NCBI GenBank assembly: GCA_945859865.1
Contig: CAMAOY010000006.1
Coordinates: 1 to 40,629, forward strand
Length of the DNA: 40,629 nt
DNA from: Phenylobacterium deserti
Lineage (GTDB): Bacteria; Pseudomonadota; Alphaproteobacteria; Caulobacterales; Caulobacteraceae
Direction of reading: 5' to 3'
Part shown: positions 1 to 10,352 of the stretch, one piece after another
Layout: the number at the start of each line of letters is the position of its first letter
How positions within the stretch are numbered: position 1 is the stretch's first letter
Notes under the pieces: model-generated
Database searches by the model: none
Told to the model about the DNA's origin: nothing
What the model saw: only the letters and a program-made list of their open reading frames with translations
Translations under genes and position numbers: made by a program

Positions 1-480
1 GGCCAGCTGACCTTCACGACCCCGGCAGGCAACTTCGTCCTCACCGCCAAGGCTGACCGGCTGGAGATCGGCCCCGGACAGATCGGCCGCATACTCGACT
101 ACAAGACCGGGGCCCCGCCCTCCATCGACACCGTCAAGACCGGGTTCTCGCCCCAGCTGACCCTTACCGGCGCCATCCTCGAGGCGGGCGGCTTTCCCGG
201 GTTGAAAGGCCTGAAGGTGGAGGAGCTATCCTACGTGCGGATCACCGGACGCCGGCCGGCCGGCGAGATCCGCAGCGCCATCGACACCTCGATGAACGCC
301 ACACAGGCCTCGGCGGCGGCCCTCGAGGGCCTCAAGGCGCGGATCGAGGCCTTTGACGATCCAGGTCGCCCCTACACCTCCCGGGTCGCACCGGCCAAGG
401 TGAAGCTCCACGCGAGCGACTACGATCACCTGGCCCGGGTGCGGGAATGGTCCTCCATCGGCGAGGGAGAGGACACATGA
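1..480 (+). CDS. addB: Double-strand break repair protein AddB, C-terminal part (truncated by window start)
   Basis: Frame 1 is open from base 1 (GQLTFTTPAGNFVLTAKADRLEIG..ILDYKTGAPPS), a RecB-like nuclease domain with DYKTG motif; stop overlaps the addA start (ATGA). Confidence 0.88.
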   Translation, partial: GQLTFTTPAGNFVLTAKADRLEIGPGQIGRILDYKTGAPPSIDTVKTGFSPQLTLTGAILEAGGFPGLKGLKVEELSYVRITGRRPAGEIRSAIDTSMNATQASAAALEGLKARIEAFDDPGRPYTSRVAPAKVKLHASDYDHLARVREWSSIGEGEDT

Positions 481-3400
481 CCCCCTCCGAGGTCGACGAC
501 CCCCAGGCCCTCGCCGCCGACCCCTTCCTGTCGGCCTTCGTCACCGCCAATGCGGGCTCGGGCAAGACCAAGACCCTGATCGACCGGGTCGCCCGCCTGC
601 TGTTGGCCGGGGCTGAGCCCGACCAGATTCTCTGCGTGACCTATACCCGGGCCGCAGCGGCGGAGATGCAGGACCGGCTGTTCAGGCTCCTGGGCGACTG
701 GTCGGTGATGCCGGACGAGGCTCTCGGCATGGCCCTTGGCGCGCTGGAGGGCCGCCCCCCCGCCGCCTACGAGCCCGACGCGCTCTCGAGGGCCAGGGCC
801 CTCTTCGCCCAGGCCCTGGAGACGCCGGGGGGCCTGCGCATCCAGACCCTGCACGCCTTCTGCGAGAAGCTGCTGCGCCGGTTTCCCCTCGAGGCCGGGG
901 TCTCCCCGGGCTTCGAGGTGCTCGATGACCTCGGCGCGGCGGACCTGGCGCGCAGGGCACATGCCGGGATCGCGCGCCACGCCCTGGGGGGCGACGGCCG
1001 GATCGCTCAGGCCTACGCCCGGCTATCGGTGGACCTGGATCACCGACGGTTCCTGGGCCTCTTCGACGAATTCGCGCGCCTGTCCTCGGAGCTTGTCCGG
1101 TGGTTCAAGACAGCCGCCGCCGGGGACGGGGTCGAAGCCGCGGTCTGGACGGCGCTAACGGGCGCGCCGGAACCGCTCGAGCCTGCGCAGGCGGAGGCCG
1201 ACCTGGTCGATGTCTCGCAGGGCCTGGCCCCCGCCGACTGGATGCGGATCGCCCAGATCCTCAAGACGTCTCCTGCAAAGGGCGAGAAGGGCCATGCGGA
1301 GACCCTGGAGGCCAGCCAGGGTCGCCCGACCTACGAACAGGTACGGCCGATGCTCCTGACGAAGACCTGGACGGTCGCCACCTGGTTCGGAGGGTCTCCC
1401 CGGCTGAGGCCCTACCCGGACATCGTCGACCTGCTGGATGGAGAGGCGAACCGCCTTCTGGACCTGGAGATGCGCCGGCGCATGGCCGTGGCGGGACAGA
1501 GGACCCTCGATATCCTTGTCCTGGCCCAGGCCTACCTGACCGCCTACGAGAACGAGAAGACCCTGTCGGGGAAGCTGGACTTCAGCGACCTGGTGGGCCG
1601 GACCGTCGCCCTGACCCGGACCGCGCCCATGGCGGCCTGGGTGCTGTACAAGCTGGACCAGAGGCTGGCCCATATCCTCGTGGATGAGGCGCAGGACACC
1701 GCGCCGGACCAGTGGGGAATCCTCCGGGGCCTGACGGGCGACTTTTTCTCCGGCGCTGGCCAGGCCCCAAGGGGGACCGGCCCGGGCCGGTCCTTCTTCG
1801 TCGTCGGTGACGTCAAGCAGTCGATCTATTCCTTCCAGGGCGCCTCACCCGAGAACCTGGGCATCGAGTACGCCCATCACAGCCAGGCGGCTGCCGCCCT
1901 GGGCGCCCGCTTCGAGCGCATCGACCTTACCCGGTCCTGGCGGTCCGTGCCGCAGGTCCTGACCTTCGTGGACGCGGTCTTTGCCGGGGACGAGAAGGCC
2001 CAGGCCCTGGTCAGCATGGAGGGCGAGACGCCGCCGGTCATCCGCCATGAGGCCGGGCGCAAGGATCCCGGGTGCGTGGACCTCTGGGACCTCGTGCCGC
2101 CCGCCGAGAAGGAAACGCGGGACGCCTGGCAGGACCCGCCCGACGCCCTGGGAACCGACTCCAGCCCGCGGATCCTGGCCCGACGGATGGTCAGCGAGAT
2201 TCGTCAGATCGTGAGCCGGGGCGAGTCCATAGGTGACAAGGCGACGAAGGGACGAAGGCCCGCATCCTGGGGCGACATCCTGATCCTGGTCCGCCGGCGC
2301 GGCGCGCTCTTCGACGAGATCCTGCGCGAGTTGAAGCGGAGCGGCGTGCCCGTGGGCGGTGCCGACCGGCTGAAGCTGTCCGAACACATCCTTTTCGAGG
2401 ACCTGAGGGCCCTGGTCCGATTCGCCCTCTTCCCGGGCGACGACCTGACCCTCGCCGCCCTCCTGCGCAGCCCGTTCTGCGACGTCACCGACGAGAGCCT
2501 GTTTGACCTGGCACGGGACCGCCCCGATCCGACGCTCTGGGACACCCTGAAGCGGCGCGCCGGAGACGGCCGGAGCGACTGGGCCCAAGCTGCTGACTTC
2601 CTGGGGCGGGTGGCCCGGACAGGGGCTGGCCACACGCCTTACGACTTCATTGTAGGGATTCTTGAGTCGCCCGGCCCCTGCGGGCGCTCCCAGCGGCAGA
2701 GGCTCCTGACCCGCCTTGGCCGGGAGGCCGAGGAGGCCCTCGGGGTGTTCCTGGAGAAGACCCTGGAACTCGAACAGGCCGGGTCCCGGCACCTGGAGAG
2801 CTATGCCGCCGACCTGGACCGGCTGGATGTCGACGTGGCCCGGGAGATGGACGCCGCCGGGGCGGACGAGGTGCGGATCATGACCGCCCACGGCGCCAAG
2901 GGGCTTGAAGCCCCGATCGTCATCCTGCCGGACATGACCTTCTCGGATCCCGGGCGGTCGGGCCTGGTCCGGACCCATGACGGAACCTTCCTCTGGCTCG
3001 GCTCGGGTGACGAGGACTGCAAGGCCCAGGCCGGGGCCCGGGAGGACCGCAGCCGGGACTCGGGCCGCGAGCTCAACCGCCTGCTCTATGTGGGGCTGAC
3101 CCGTGCGCGGGACCGCCTGATCCTCTGCGGAACCCTGCCGGGCAACCGGAATGAAGAGAACCTGACGGGGTGGTGGAGCGCCGTCTCCGAGGCCTTTGCC
3201 GACCGGTTGGGCGACGAGGTTCGGCGGATCGAGCGCGATGACTTCAGCTTCCGGCGGTTCGGCGCGGACCCGGAGGGCCTGGGACCCGCCAGCGCCGGGG
3301 CGACGACGGTCGCCGGGGCGGTCCCGCCCTGGCTGGGCCAGGTTGCCCGGGCCGAACCCCTCAGCCGCCTCGCCTCCCCCTCGGACCTTGGCGACTCGGC

Positions 3401-3968
3401 ACCGGTGGCCGCCCTTTCCCCCCTCGCCGGACTGGGGGGACTGGGACGGTTCCGCCGCGGCGAACTCATCCACCGCCTCCTTCAGATCCTGCCGGACCTG
3501 GACCCCACGTCCTGGGAACGGGCGGCGCGCAGGCTTCTGGAGAAGGAGGCCGGCCTGACCGCCGACCAGGTTTCAGAGATGACGGCGGCGGCCCTCGGCG
3601 TACTGCAACACCCCGAATTCGCTTTCCTCTTCGGTCCGGGATCCCGGGCCGAAGCGGGGATCGTCGGAGGAGCGGCGGCCTTCCCGGAAGGCCTGCGCAT
3701 CTCCGGACGCATCGACCGCCTGGTGGTGCGGGACGACGAGGTCCTGTTTGCCGACTTCAAGACCAACCGGCCGGCGCCGGCCCGCATCGAGGATGCAGAC
3801 CCGGCCTACCTCCGCCAGCTGGCCATGTACTGGGCGGTCCTGGGCGACCTCTATCCCGGGCGAAAGATCCGGGCGGCCCTGGTCTGGACCGATGGCCCGC
3901 GTCTGACGCCCGCGCCGGAGCCTCTGCTGCGGTCAGCGCTCGAGGCCCTGCGAGAGGGGTTTCGATAG
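477..3968 (+). CDS. addA: Double-strand break repair helicase/nuclease AddA
   Basis: UvrD/RecB-type helicase: Walker A TANAGSGKTKTLIDR, HILVDEAQDT, GDVKQSIYSFQGA, C-terminal nuclease motif FADFKTNRP. ATG at 477 overlaps the addB stop; ORF-track start at 447 is upstream of this. Confidence 0.95.
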   Translation: MTPSEVDDPQALAADPFLSAFVTANAGSGKTKTLIDRVARLLLAGAEPDQILCVTYTRAAAAEMQDRLFRLLGDWSVMPDEALGMALGALEGRPPAAYEPDALSRARALFAQALETPGGLRIQTLHAFCEKLLRRFPLEAGVSPGFEVLDDLGAADLARRAHAGIARHALGGDGRIAQAYARLSVDLDHRRFLGLFDEFARLSSELVRWFKTAAAGDGVEAAVWTALTGAPEPLEPAQAEADLVDVSQGLAPADWMRIAQILKTSPAKGEKGHAETLEASQGRPTYEQVRPMLLTKTWTVATWFGGSPRLRPYPDIVDLLDGEANRLLDLEMRRRMAVAGQRTLDILVLAQAYLTAYENEKTLSGKLDFSDLVGRTVALTRTAPMAAWVLYKLDQRLAHILVDEAQDTAPDQWGILRGLTGDFFSGAGQAPRGTGPGRSFFVVGDVKQSIYSFQGASPENLGIEYAHHSQAAAALGARFERIDLTRSWRSVPQVLTFVDAVFAGDEKAQALVSMEGETPPVIRHEAGRKDPGCVDLWDLVPPAEKETRDAWQDPPDALGTDSSPRILARRMVSEIRQIVSRGESIGDKATKGRRPASWGDILILVRRRGALFDEILRELKRSGVPVGGADRLKLSEHILFEDLRALVRFALFPGDDLTLAALLRSPFCDVTDESLFDLARDRPDPTLWDTLKRRAGDGRSDWAQAADFLGRVARTGAGHTPYDFIVGILESPGPCGRSQRQRLLTRLGREAEEALGVFLEKTLELEQAGSRHLESYAADLDRLDVDVAREMDAAGADEVRIMTAHGAKGLEAPIVILPDMTFSDPGRSGLVRTHDGTFLWLGSGDEDCKAQAGAREDRSRDSGRELNRLLYVGLTRARDRLILCGTLPGNRNEENLTGWWSAVSEAFADRLGDEVRRIERDDFSFRRFGADPEGLGPASAGATTVAGAVPPWLGQVARAEPLSRLASPSDLGDSAPVAALSPLAGLGGLGRFRRGELIHRLLQILPDLDPTSWERAARRLLEKEAGLTADQVSEMTAAALGVLQHPEFAFLFGPGSRAEAGIVGGAAAFPEGLRISGRIDRLVVRDDEVLFADFKTNRPAPARIEDADPAYLRQLAMYWAVLGDLYPGRKIRAALVWTDGPRLTPAPEPLLRSALEALREGFR

Positions 3969-3987
3969 GGGCGCTTGATTGGGGGAG

Positions 3988-4017
3988 TTGATCGGGCACC
4001 CCCGCTCGCCATATCTA
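3988..4017 (+). promoter_or_regulatory. Candidate sigma70-like promoter for trxA (TTGATC-18 bp-TATCTA)
   Basis: Weak -35/-10-like pair in the addA-trxA gap; by eye only. Confidence 0.25.
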
Positions 4018-4062
4018 GTGCTAACGTCCGGACGATCCGGACCCCCAATCGAGGAGCCACCC

Positions 4063-4389
4063 ATGGGCACCGTCGCCGTCACTGACCAGTCCTTCGAAGC
4101 CGACGTCCTGAAGTCGGGCAAGCCCGTCCTGGTGGACTTCTGGGCGGAGTGGTGCGGGCCCTGCAAGCAGATCGCCCCGGCCCTCGAGCAGATCGCCTTG
4201 GAACTTGGCGAGCATGTCACGGTGGTCAAGCTGAACATCGAGGACTCCCCCGAAACGCCCGGCCGTTACGGCGTGCGGGGCATCCCGACCATGATGCTCT
4301 TCAAGGACGGCCAGATGACCGCCATGAAGGTCGGCGCCATGCCCAAGCAGAAGATCGTCGACTGGCTGACCGAGTCCGGCGTCGGCTGA
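4063..4389 (+). CDS. trxA: Thioredoxin
   Basis: MGTVAVTDQSFEADVLKSGKPVLVDFWAEWCGPCKQIAP; WCGPC active site, conserved GIPTMMLFKDG. Confidence 0.95.
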   Translation: MGTVAVTDQSFEADVLKSGKPVLVDFWAEWCGPCKQIAPALEQIALELGEHVTVVKLNIEDSPETPGRYGVRGIPTMMLFKDGQMTAMKVGAMPKQKIVDWLTESGVG

Positions 4390-4402
4390 GCCAAAAGCCC
4401 CC

Positions 4403-5722
4403 TCAGCTCGGCCAGGTTTCCGGGCTGAGGGCCAGCACCTCGCCAGCGAAGTGAAGGCCGCCGCAGATCACGATCCGGGGCGGAGGCCCCTTCACATCGA
4501 GGGCCAGGGCGACGGCCGCCGAGACATCTGGCGCCGTCGACGCCTGAAGGCCCTGCGCCCGGGCCGCCGCCGCCAGGACGTCCGGCGACAGGGCCGAGGC
4601 GGACTCGAAGGTCGTGGCGACCACCTTCGGACCCAGGTCCGCGAATGCGGCGAAGAAGCCACGGGGATCCTTGCGGGAGAACTGCCCGGTCACCAGGACC
4701 AGGGGCCGGGGATCTCGCGCCCCCATCTCCTCGCAGGTGCGCGCCAGGGCGGCGGCGCCGTGGGGATTGTGGGCCCCGTCCAGCCAGAGGTCGGATCCCC
4801 TGGCCGCAGCCAGCCCGCCCAGGGGTCCGGTGGTGAGCCTCTGGAACCGGCCGGGCCAGACCGCCTCCGCAACGCCCCTTGCAAGGGCGGCCTCGTCAAT
4901 GCGCGGATCGCCAAGGGCCAGGAGGGCGAGGGCGGCGAGGCCAGCGTTCTCGAACTGGTGGAGCCCAGGCAGGGACGGAGGCGGAAGATCGAGAAGCCGG
5001 TCCGGGGCCTGGACCACCAGCCGGCCCCTTTCCCGCCAGATATCCGCGTCCCGGCCGACCAGGGTCAGGGGTGCGCCCCGGGCCTCGGCTTCGGCCTCGA
5101 TCACCGCCAGGGCCTCTTCACGCTGGCGGGCGGAGACCACGGGCCGGCCCGGCTTGATGATGCCCGCCTTCTCCCAGGCGATCTTCGACAATTCGGGGCC
5201 CAGCATCTCCAGATGGTCGTAGTCGACCGGCGTGATCACCGACACGGCGGGGGCGTCGAAGATGTTGGTGGCGTCAAACCGCCCGCCCAGGCCGACCTCG
5301 ATCACGCAGAGGTCGGCGGGGGTGTCCGCAAAGGCCTGCAGGGCCAGGACCGTCGTGATCTCGAAGAAGCTGATGGGCTGACCGGCATTGACCGCCTCGA
5401 GCCGGTCCGTGAGGGCGTCGAGGGCCTCGTCCGTGATCAGCCGCCCGGCCACCCGGATGCGTTCGGCGAACCGCACCAGATGGGGCGATGTGAGGACGTG
5501 GACCTTCAGCCCCGCCGCCTCGGCCATGGCCCTCAGGAAGGCGGTGGTGGAGCCCTTGCCGTTGGTGCCAGCGACGTGGATCACGGGAGGCAGGCGCAGG
5601 TCGGGTCGGCCAAGGGCCTCCAGAAGGCGCTCGACCCGTCCGGTCGTCAGGTCGATGAGGGACGGGTGGCTCGCCCGCAGGCGCTGGATGACGGCGTCAG
5701 AAGCCCGGATCGGATCGTACAT
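4403..5722 (-). CDS. folC: Bifunctional folylpolyglutamate synthase/dihydrofolate synthase
   Basis: Mur-ligase-type ATP motif HVAGTNGKGST; LDGAHNPHG; downstream of accD as usual in alphaproteobacteria. Confidence 0.93.
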   Translation of the reverse strand: MYDPIRASDAVIQRLRASHPSLIDLTTGRVERLLEALGRPDLRLPPVIHVAGTNGKGSTTAFLRAMAEAAGLKVHVLTSPHLVRFAERIRVAGRLITDEALDALTDRLEAVNAGQPISFFEITTVLALQAFADTPADLCVIEVGLGGRFDATNIFDAPAVSVITPVDYDHLEMLGPELSKIAWEKAGIIKPGRPVVSARQREEALAVIEAEAEARGAPLTLVGRDADIWRERGRLVVQAPDRLLDLPPPSLPGLHQFENAGLAALALLALGDPRIDEAALARGVAEAVWPGRFQRLTTGPLGGLAAARGSDLWLDGAHNPHGAAALARTCEEMGARDPRPLVLVTGQFSRKDPRGFFAAFADLGPKVVATTFESASALSPDVLAAAARAQGLQASTAPDVSAAVALALDVKGPPPRIVICGGLHFAGEVLALSPETWPS

Positions 5723-5738
5723 GGTCCGAGTTCGACGG

Positions 5739-6665
5739 TCAGGCAGCGCGGGCGCGGGCCCGGCCCAGCATCAGGGTCCCGAGCACCGAGGCGAGGATGT
5801 CCGGCAGTTCAGAGCGGGCCGCTACCAGGTCGACCATGCCCCGTTCCATCAGGAACTCGGCCCTCTGGAAGCCGGCGGGCAGGACCTCGCGAATGGTCTG
5901 CTCGATGACCCGGCGGCCAGAGAAGGCGATCATGGCATTGGGCTCGGCGATGTGGATATCGCCCAGCATGGCGTAGGAGGCCGAGACCCCGCCAGTTGTC
6001 GGGTCGGTCAGCACCACGACATAGGGTAGGCCGGCGGCCTTGACCTCGTTGAGGGCCAGGGTGGTCCGGGCCATCTGCATCAGGGACAGGGTCCCCTCCT
6101 GCATGCGGGCACCCCCGGAGGCGGTGAAGATGACCAGGGGAACCTTGCGACGCACGGCTTCCTCGGCGGCCTTGATGAAGGCCTCGCCGGCGCCCATGCC
6201 CAGGGACCCGCCCATGAAGTTAAAGTCCTGGACGATGACCACCGCCGCCTGGCCCCGGATCGTTCCGAAGGCGACGGCCATGGAGTCCTGTTCGCCGGTC
6301 GCCTTGCGCGCCGCCTTGAGGCGGTCGGCATAGGGCTTGTCGTCCGGGAACTTCAGGGGATCATCGACCACAACCGGCGAAGGGATGCGCTCGAATCGTC
6401 CGCCGTCGAAGGTGTAGCGCAGGCGCTGGGCGGCGCCGATGCGCATGTGGCTGCCCGAGGGCGTGACCCACATGGCCGCCTCGAGGTCGGGCCGGTACAG
6501 CATCTCGCCCGTATCCGGGCACTTGACCCAGAGGTTCTCGGGGGTCTCGCGCCTGGCCACCAGGTTGCGGACGCCGGGGGCGATCTTGGCCAGCCAGCCG
6601 CCGCGCTCACGGGGGGCCTGGGGCGGCTTCCCGGATTTGTCGTCGGTCTGGTCCGCCATCGCCAT
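5739..6665 (-). CDS. accD: Acetyl-CoA carboxylase carboxyltransferase subunit beta
   Basis: RRETPENLWVKCPDTGEMLYRPDLE..., FMGGSLGMGAGEAF, SGGARMQEG, TGGVSASYAMLGD. ATG at 6665 or 6659 preferred; ORF-track GTG start at 6686 would overlap trpA. Confidence 0.94.
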   Translation of the reverse strand: MAMADQTDDKSGKPPQAPRERGGWLAKIAPGVRNLVARRETPENLWVKCPDTGEMLYRPDLEAAMWVTPSGSHMRIGAAQRLRYTFDGGRFERIPSPVVVDDPLKFPDDKPYADRLKAARKATGEQDSMAVAFGTIRGQAAVVIVQDFNFMGGSLGMGAGEAFIKAAEEAVRRKVPLVIFTASGGARMQEGTLSLMQMARTTLALNEVKAAGLPYVVVLTDPTTGGVSASYAMLGDIHIAEPNAMIAFSGRRVIEQTIREVLPAGFQRAEFLMERGMVDLVAARSELPDILASVLGTLMLGRARARAA

Positions 6666-6672
6666 TCTGCGC

Positions 6673-7506
6673 CTAAGCTCCGACACTCGACGTCCTTGCC
6701 GTACGAACAGACTTAGCCAGACCCGCCACTTTTGTAAGCACCCGGTCGGTCACGTCTTCGTTTGCAGCCAGGGCGGCAGCCACCTCGTCCACCAGGGCCG
6801 AGCCGACCACGACGGCGTCGGCGACCCGAGCCACCTCGGCCGCCCTCGCCTCTGTCCGGACGCCGAAGCCCACGGCCACCGGCAGCCCGGAGGCGGCGCG
6901 GACCCGCGCGACATTGGGCGCCACGGCGCCGGCGTCGGCCTCCTTCACGCCAGTAACCCCGGCGACGGAGACGTAGTAGACGAAGCCCGAGGTCCGACGG
7001 ACCACCACAGGCAACCGCCGGTCGTCCGTCGTGGGCGTGGCGAGCCGGATCAGGGACAGATCCTGGGCGTCGAGGGCGTCGGCGAGGGGATCGGCCTCCT
7101 CAGGCGGAATGTCGACCACGATCAGGCCGTCCACCCCCGCAGCTGCGGCGTCACGGGCAAAGGCCACATAGCCCGGGGTCTCGAGGGGATTGGCATAGCC
7201 CATCAGGATGACCGGTGTTTCAGAATCCGAGCGGCGGAAGGCGGCGACAAGGTCCAGGGTCTTCTGCAGGGTCATGCCCCGGGCCAGGGCCCGCTGGGCC
7301 GCGCGCTGGATCGGCGGGCCTTCCGCCAAAGGGTCGGAGAAGGGAAAGCCCACCTCGATCAGGTCAGCCCCGGCGGCGGGAAGCCCCTTGAGGATGGCCA
7401 GGGCGGTCTCCGGATCGGGATCTCCCGCCATCACGTAGGGGATGAAGCCGGCGCGGCCCTCCTCGCGGAGGCGGGCGAAGCGGGCGTCGATCCGGGCGCG
7501 GCTCAA
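6673..7506 (-). CDS. trpA: Tryptophan synthase alpha chain
   Basis: [47 protein letters not shown]; start is TTG overlapping the trpB stop (TTGA). Confidence 0.95.
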   Translation of the reverse strand: MSRARIDARFARLREEGRAGFIPYVMAGDPDPETALAILKGLPAAGADLIEVGFPFSDPLAEGPPIQRAAQRALARGMTLQKTLDLVAAFRRSDSETPVILMGYANPLETPGYVAFARDAAAAGVDGLIVVDIPPEEADPLADALDAQDLSLIRLATPTTDDRRLPVVVRRTSGFVYYVSVAGVTGVKEADAGAVAPNVARVRAASGLPVAVGFGVRTEARAAEVARVADAVVVGSALVDEVAAALAANEDVTDRVLTKVAGLAKSVRTARTSSVGA

Positions 7507-8723
7507 ATCGAGAGTCCCAGGGCCTGGGCCACGGTAGCGACATCTTTGTCGCCGCGGCCGGACAAGTTGACCACCACGATCCCCTCGGGGCCCAGCTCGG
7601 CGCAGATCTGCGGCAGGCGGGCCAGGGCGTGGCTGGTCTCGAGGGCCGGAATGATTCCCTCCAGCTCTGCGCAGAGCCGGAAGGCCTCAAGGGCCTCGCG
7701 GTCGGTGCAGGTCAGGTATTCCGTCCGGCCGACATCGTGCAGGAAGGCATGTTCGGGACCGATGCCGGGATAGTCCAGGCCCGCAGAAATCGAGTGCGCC
7801 TCGGTGATCTGGCCTACCTCATCCTGGATCAGGTAGGTGCGGTTGCCGTGGAGGACGCCAGGCCGGCCGCCATTGATGGCCGCCGCATGGCGCTTGGTGT
7901 CCATGCCGTCGCCGGAGGCCTCGACCCCGATCAGGCGCACGCCCTCGTCGTTGAGGAAGGGATGGAAGGTGCCGATGGCGTTCGATCCCCCGCCCACGCA
8001 GGCGACCACGGCGTCGGGGAGCCGGCCCTCGGCCTCGAGGATCTGCGCCCTGGCTTCCCGGCCCATGACCGCCTGGAACTCGCGGACCATCTCCGGATAG
8101 GGATGTGGGCCCGCTGCTGAGCCGATCAGGTAGTAGGTATCATCAACATTGGTGACCCAGTCGCGAAGCGCCTCGTTCATGGCGTCCTTCAGGGTCGAGG
8201 AGCCCGAGGTCACCGGCTCGACCCGGGCGCCCAGGAGGTTCATCCGGAAGACGTTGGGCTTTTGGCGCTCGACGTCCACAGCCCCCATGTAGACCACGCA
8301 GGGCAGGCCGAAGCGGGCGCAGACCGTGGCCGTGGCCACTCCGTGCTGGCCGGCCCCGGTCTCGGCGATGATCCGGGTCTTGCCCATGCGCATGGCCAGG
8401 AGGATCTGGCCCATGCAGTTGTTGATCTTGTGCGCACCCGTGTGATTGAGCTCTTCGCGCTTGAGATAGATCTTCGCGCCCCCGAACTTCTGGGTCAGGC
8501 GCTCGGCGAAGTACATGGGGCTCGGCCGGCCGACATAGTGCTTGAGATAGCCATCCAGCTCGGCGTGGAAGGCCGGATCGGCCATGGCGAGCCGGAAAGC
8601 AGCCTCCAGCTCATGCACCAGGGGCATGAGGGTTTCAGGCACGTAGCGGCCGCCATAATCGCCGAACCGGCCGGAGGCGTCGGGATAGGCGGAATAGTCG
8701 TTGGGCGTAGTGATCTGGTTCAC
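7503..8723 (-). CDS. trpB: Tryptophan synthase beta chain
   Basis: [21 protein letters not shown]-lysine region [21 protein letters not shown]. Confidence 0.97.
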   Translation of the reverse strand: MNQITTPNDYSAYPDASGRFGDYGGRYVPETLMPLVHELEAAFRLAMADPAFHAELDGYLKHYVGRPSPMYFAERLTQKFGGAKIYLKREELNHTGAHKINNCMGQILLAMRMGKTRIIAETGAGQHGVATATVCARFGLPCVVYMGAVDVERQKPNVFRMNLLGARVEPVTSGSSTLKDAMNEALRDWVTNVDDTYYLIGSAAGPHPYPEMVREFQAVMGREARAQILEAEGRLPDAVVACVGGGSNAIGTFHPFLNDEGVRLIGVEASGDGMDTKRHAAAINGGRPGVLHGNRTYLIQDEVGQITEAHSISAGLDYPGIGPEHAFLHDVGRTEYLTCTDREALEAFRLCAELEGIIPALETSHALARLPQICAELGPEGIVVVNLSGRGDKDVATVAQALGLSI

Positions 8724-8730
8724 GGGAAGC

Positions 8731-9399
8731 CTATTGTCTGGCTCGGCGGACAGCGTCGAGGAAGGCCGAGATCAATGACGCGTCCTTTAATCCGGGACCG
8801 CGCTCCACACCAGAGGAAACGTCCGCCATCGGGGCCCCGGAAGTCGCCAGGCCCTCGGCCACATTCCAGGGATCGAGACCCCCCGCGAGGAACCAGGGAC
8901 GGGGGGTGCGAAAGTCCTTGGTGATCGACCAGTCGAAGGCCTGGCCCAGCCCCCCGGTCATTCCGGCACCCTCCGGCGGGCGGGCATCCAGCAGAAGGTG
9001 GTCGGCGAGATCGGACCAGGGCCCGGCGGCCGAAAGGTCGGCGGTGGAACCCACCGGCAAGGCGCGAATCAGCCCCACTCCGGTGCGACGGGTAACCTCG
9101 GCTCCCCGGGCCGGCGATTCCTTGCCGTGCAGCTGGATCAGGTCCGGGCGCAGGATCCGGGCAATCCTGTCCAGGACCTCGTCGCCGGCGTCGACGGTGA
9201 TGGCGCAGATCCGCACGCCAGCCGCCCGGGCCGGCTCGGCGAGCCGGGCGGCCGCCTCGGGTTCGACGAAGCGGGGGCTTGCCGGGAAGAAGTTGAAGCC
9301 GATGAAGCCTGCGCCGCAGGCGACTGCGGCCTCGACGGTTTCCGGCGTGGACAGGCCGCAGATCTTGGCAGGAACGTGCATGGCCCGGATTAGGGCCAT
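8731..9399 (-). CDS. trpF: Phosphoribosylanthranilate isomerase
   Basis: [65 protein letters not shown]; adjacent to trpBA. Confidence 0.95.
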   Translation of the reverse strand: MALIRAMHVPAKICGLSTPETVEAAVACGAGFIGFNFFPASPRFVEPEAAARLAEPARAAGVRICAITVDAGDEVLDRIARILRPDLIQLHGKESPARGAEVTRRTGVGLIRALPVGSTADLSAAGPWSDLADHLLLDARPPEGAGMTGGLGQAFDWSITKDFRTPRPWFLAGGLDPWNVAEGLATSGAPMADVSSGVERGPGLKDASLISAFLDAVRRARQ

Positions 9400-9426
9400 G
9401 CAGGCTCCAAGTTCAAGGCCTGAGGA

Positions 9427-9837
9427 TCAGCGACCGGACTTCAACAGGTCGCGGATTTCGCCAAGGAGGGTTTCCTCGGCCGTCGGCGCCGGCGGCGGCG
9501 CGGCGGCCACCTCGGCCCGGCGCAGGGCGTTGACCGCCTTGACCATGACGAAGATCACCCAGGCGACGATCAGGAACTGGATCAGGGTGTTCAGGAAGGC
9601 ACCGTACTGGATCGCCACCAACTCACTGGCCGTGGTGGCAGGATCGTCTGCCTTCAGGACCCAGCTGAGGCGGGAGAAGTCCACACCGCTTGTGAGGAGG
9701 CCGATGGGCGGCATGACCACCCCCTCGACGAGGGCCGTGACGATCTTTCCGAAGGCCCCGCCGATGATGACACCGACCGCGAGGTCGATGACGTTGCCGC
9801 GGGCGATGAATTCGCGAAACTCACTGAAGATGGACAT
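9427..9837 (-). CDS. mscL: Large-conductance mechanosensitive channel MscL
   Basis: [42 protein letters not shown] signature. Confidence 0.95.
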   Translation of the reverse strand: MSIFSEFREFIARGNVIDLAVGVIIGGAFGKIVTALVEGVVMPPIGLLTSGVDFSRLSWVLKADDPATTASELVAIQYGAFLNTLIQFLIVAWVIFVMVKAVNALRRAEVAAAPPPAPTAEETLLGEIRDLLKSGR

Positions 9838-9875
9838 GGGTTCCTCCCTTTGATTGTCCTGGAGACGCCGGAGCG

Positions 9876-10160
9876 TCAGTCGTCCGCGTTGAGCCGGACC
9901 CTAAGTTCCTTGCCACTTTTAAAGAACGGAACATGCTTGGCGCGGACGGAGACGGCCACACCGGTCCGGGGGTTCCGGCCGGAGCGGGCGCCGCGGGACC
10001 GGACCGAGAAGGCGCCAAAGCCGCGAAGCTCGACCCGACCGTCATCCTCAAGGGCCTGGATCATCCGGTCGAGGATGACGGATACGACCCTCTCGATGTC
10101 CTTCTGGGTAAGGTGCGGGTTTTCCTCGGCCAGCCTGGCGATGAGTTCGGACTTGATCAT
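9876..10160 (-). CDS. ihfB: Integration host factor subunit beta
   Basis: [56 protein letters not shown] at 10160, alternative GTG at 10172; downstream of rpsA as usual. Confidence 0.92.
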   Translation of the reverse strand: MIKSELIARLAEENPHLTQKDIERVVSVILDRMIQALEDDGRVELRGFGAFSVRSRGARSGRNPRTGVAVSVRAKHVPFFKSGKELRVRLNADD

Positions 10161-10275
10161 GCCCCTGGCCACCCCCGGAATCCGGCCGTTCGCGCGCGCC
10201 GTCGGGGAACCACTTCAGCGCATTTCCCTTTGGCGTCAAGCCCTTGGACGGGACCCGAAGACAAAAGACCCCGCC

Positions 10276-10313
10276 GACAAAAGAAAACGGCGGACCGGTA
10301 TTCCGGTCCGCCG
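10276..10313 (-). terminator. Rho-independent terminator downstream of rpsA
   Basis: On the minus strand, CGGCGGACCGG-AATA-CCGGTCCGCCG followed by TTTTCTTTTGT, about 40 nt after the rpsA stop. Confidence 0.8.
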
Positions 10314-10352
10314 CATCCAGGACACCCTGACGCCGAAGCGCCCGGCTGCCGC

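Noticed and set aside
1845-3473. 542-aa minus-strand ORF antisense to addA
   Set aside because: Shadow ORF; addA helicase/nuclease motifs are clear on the plus strand
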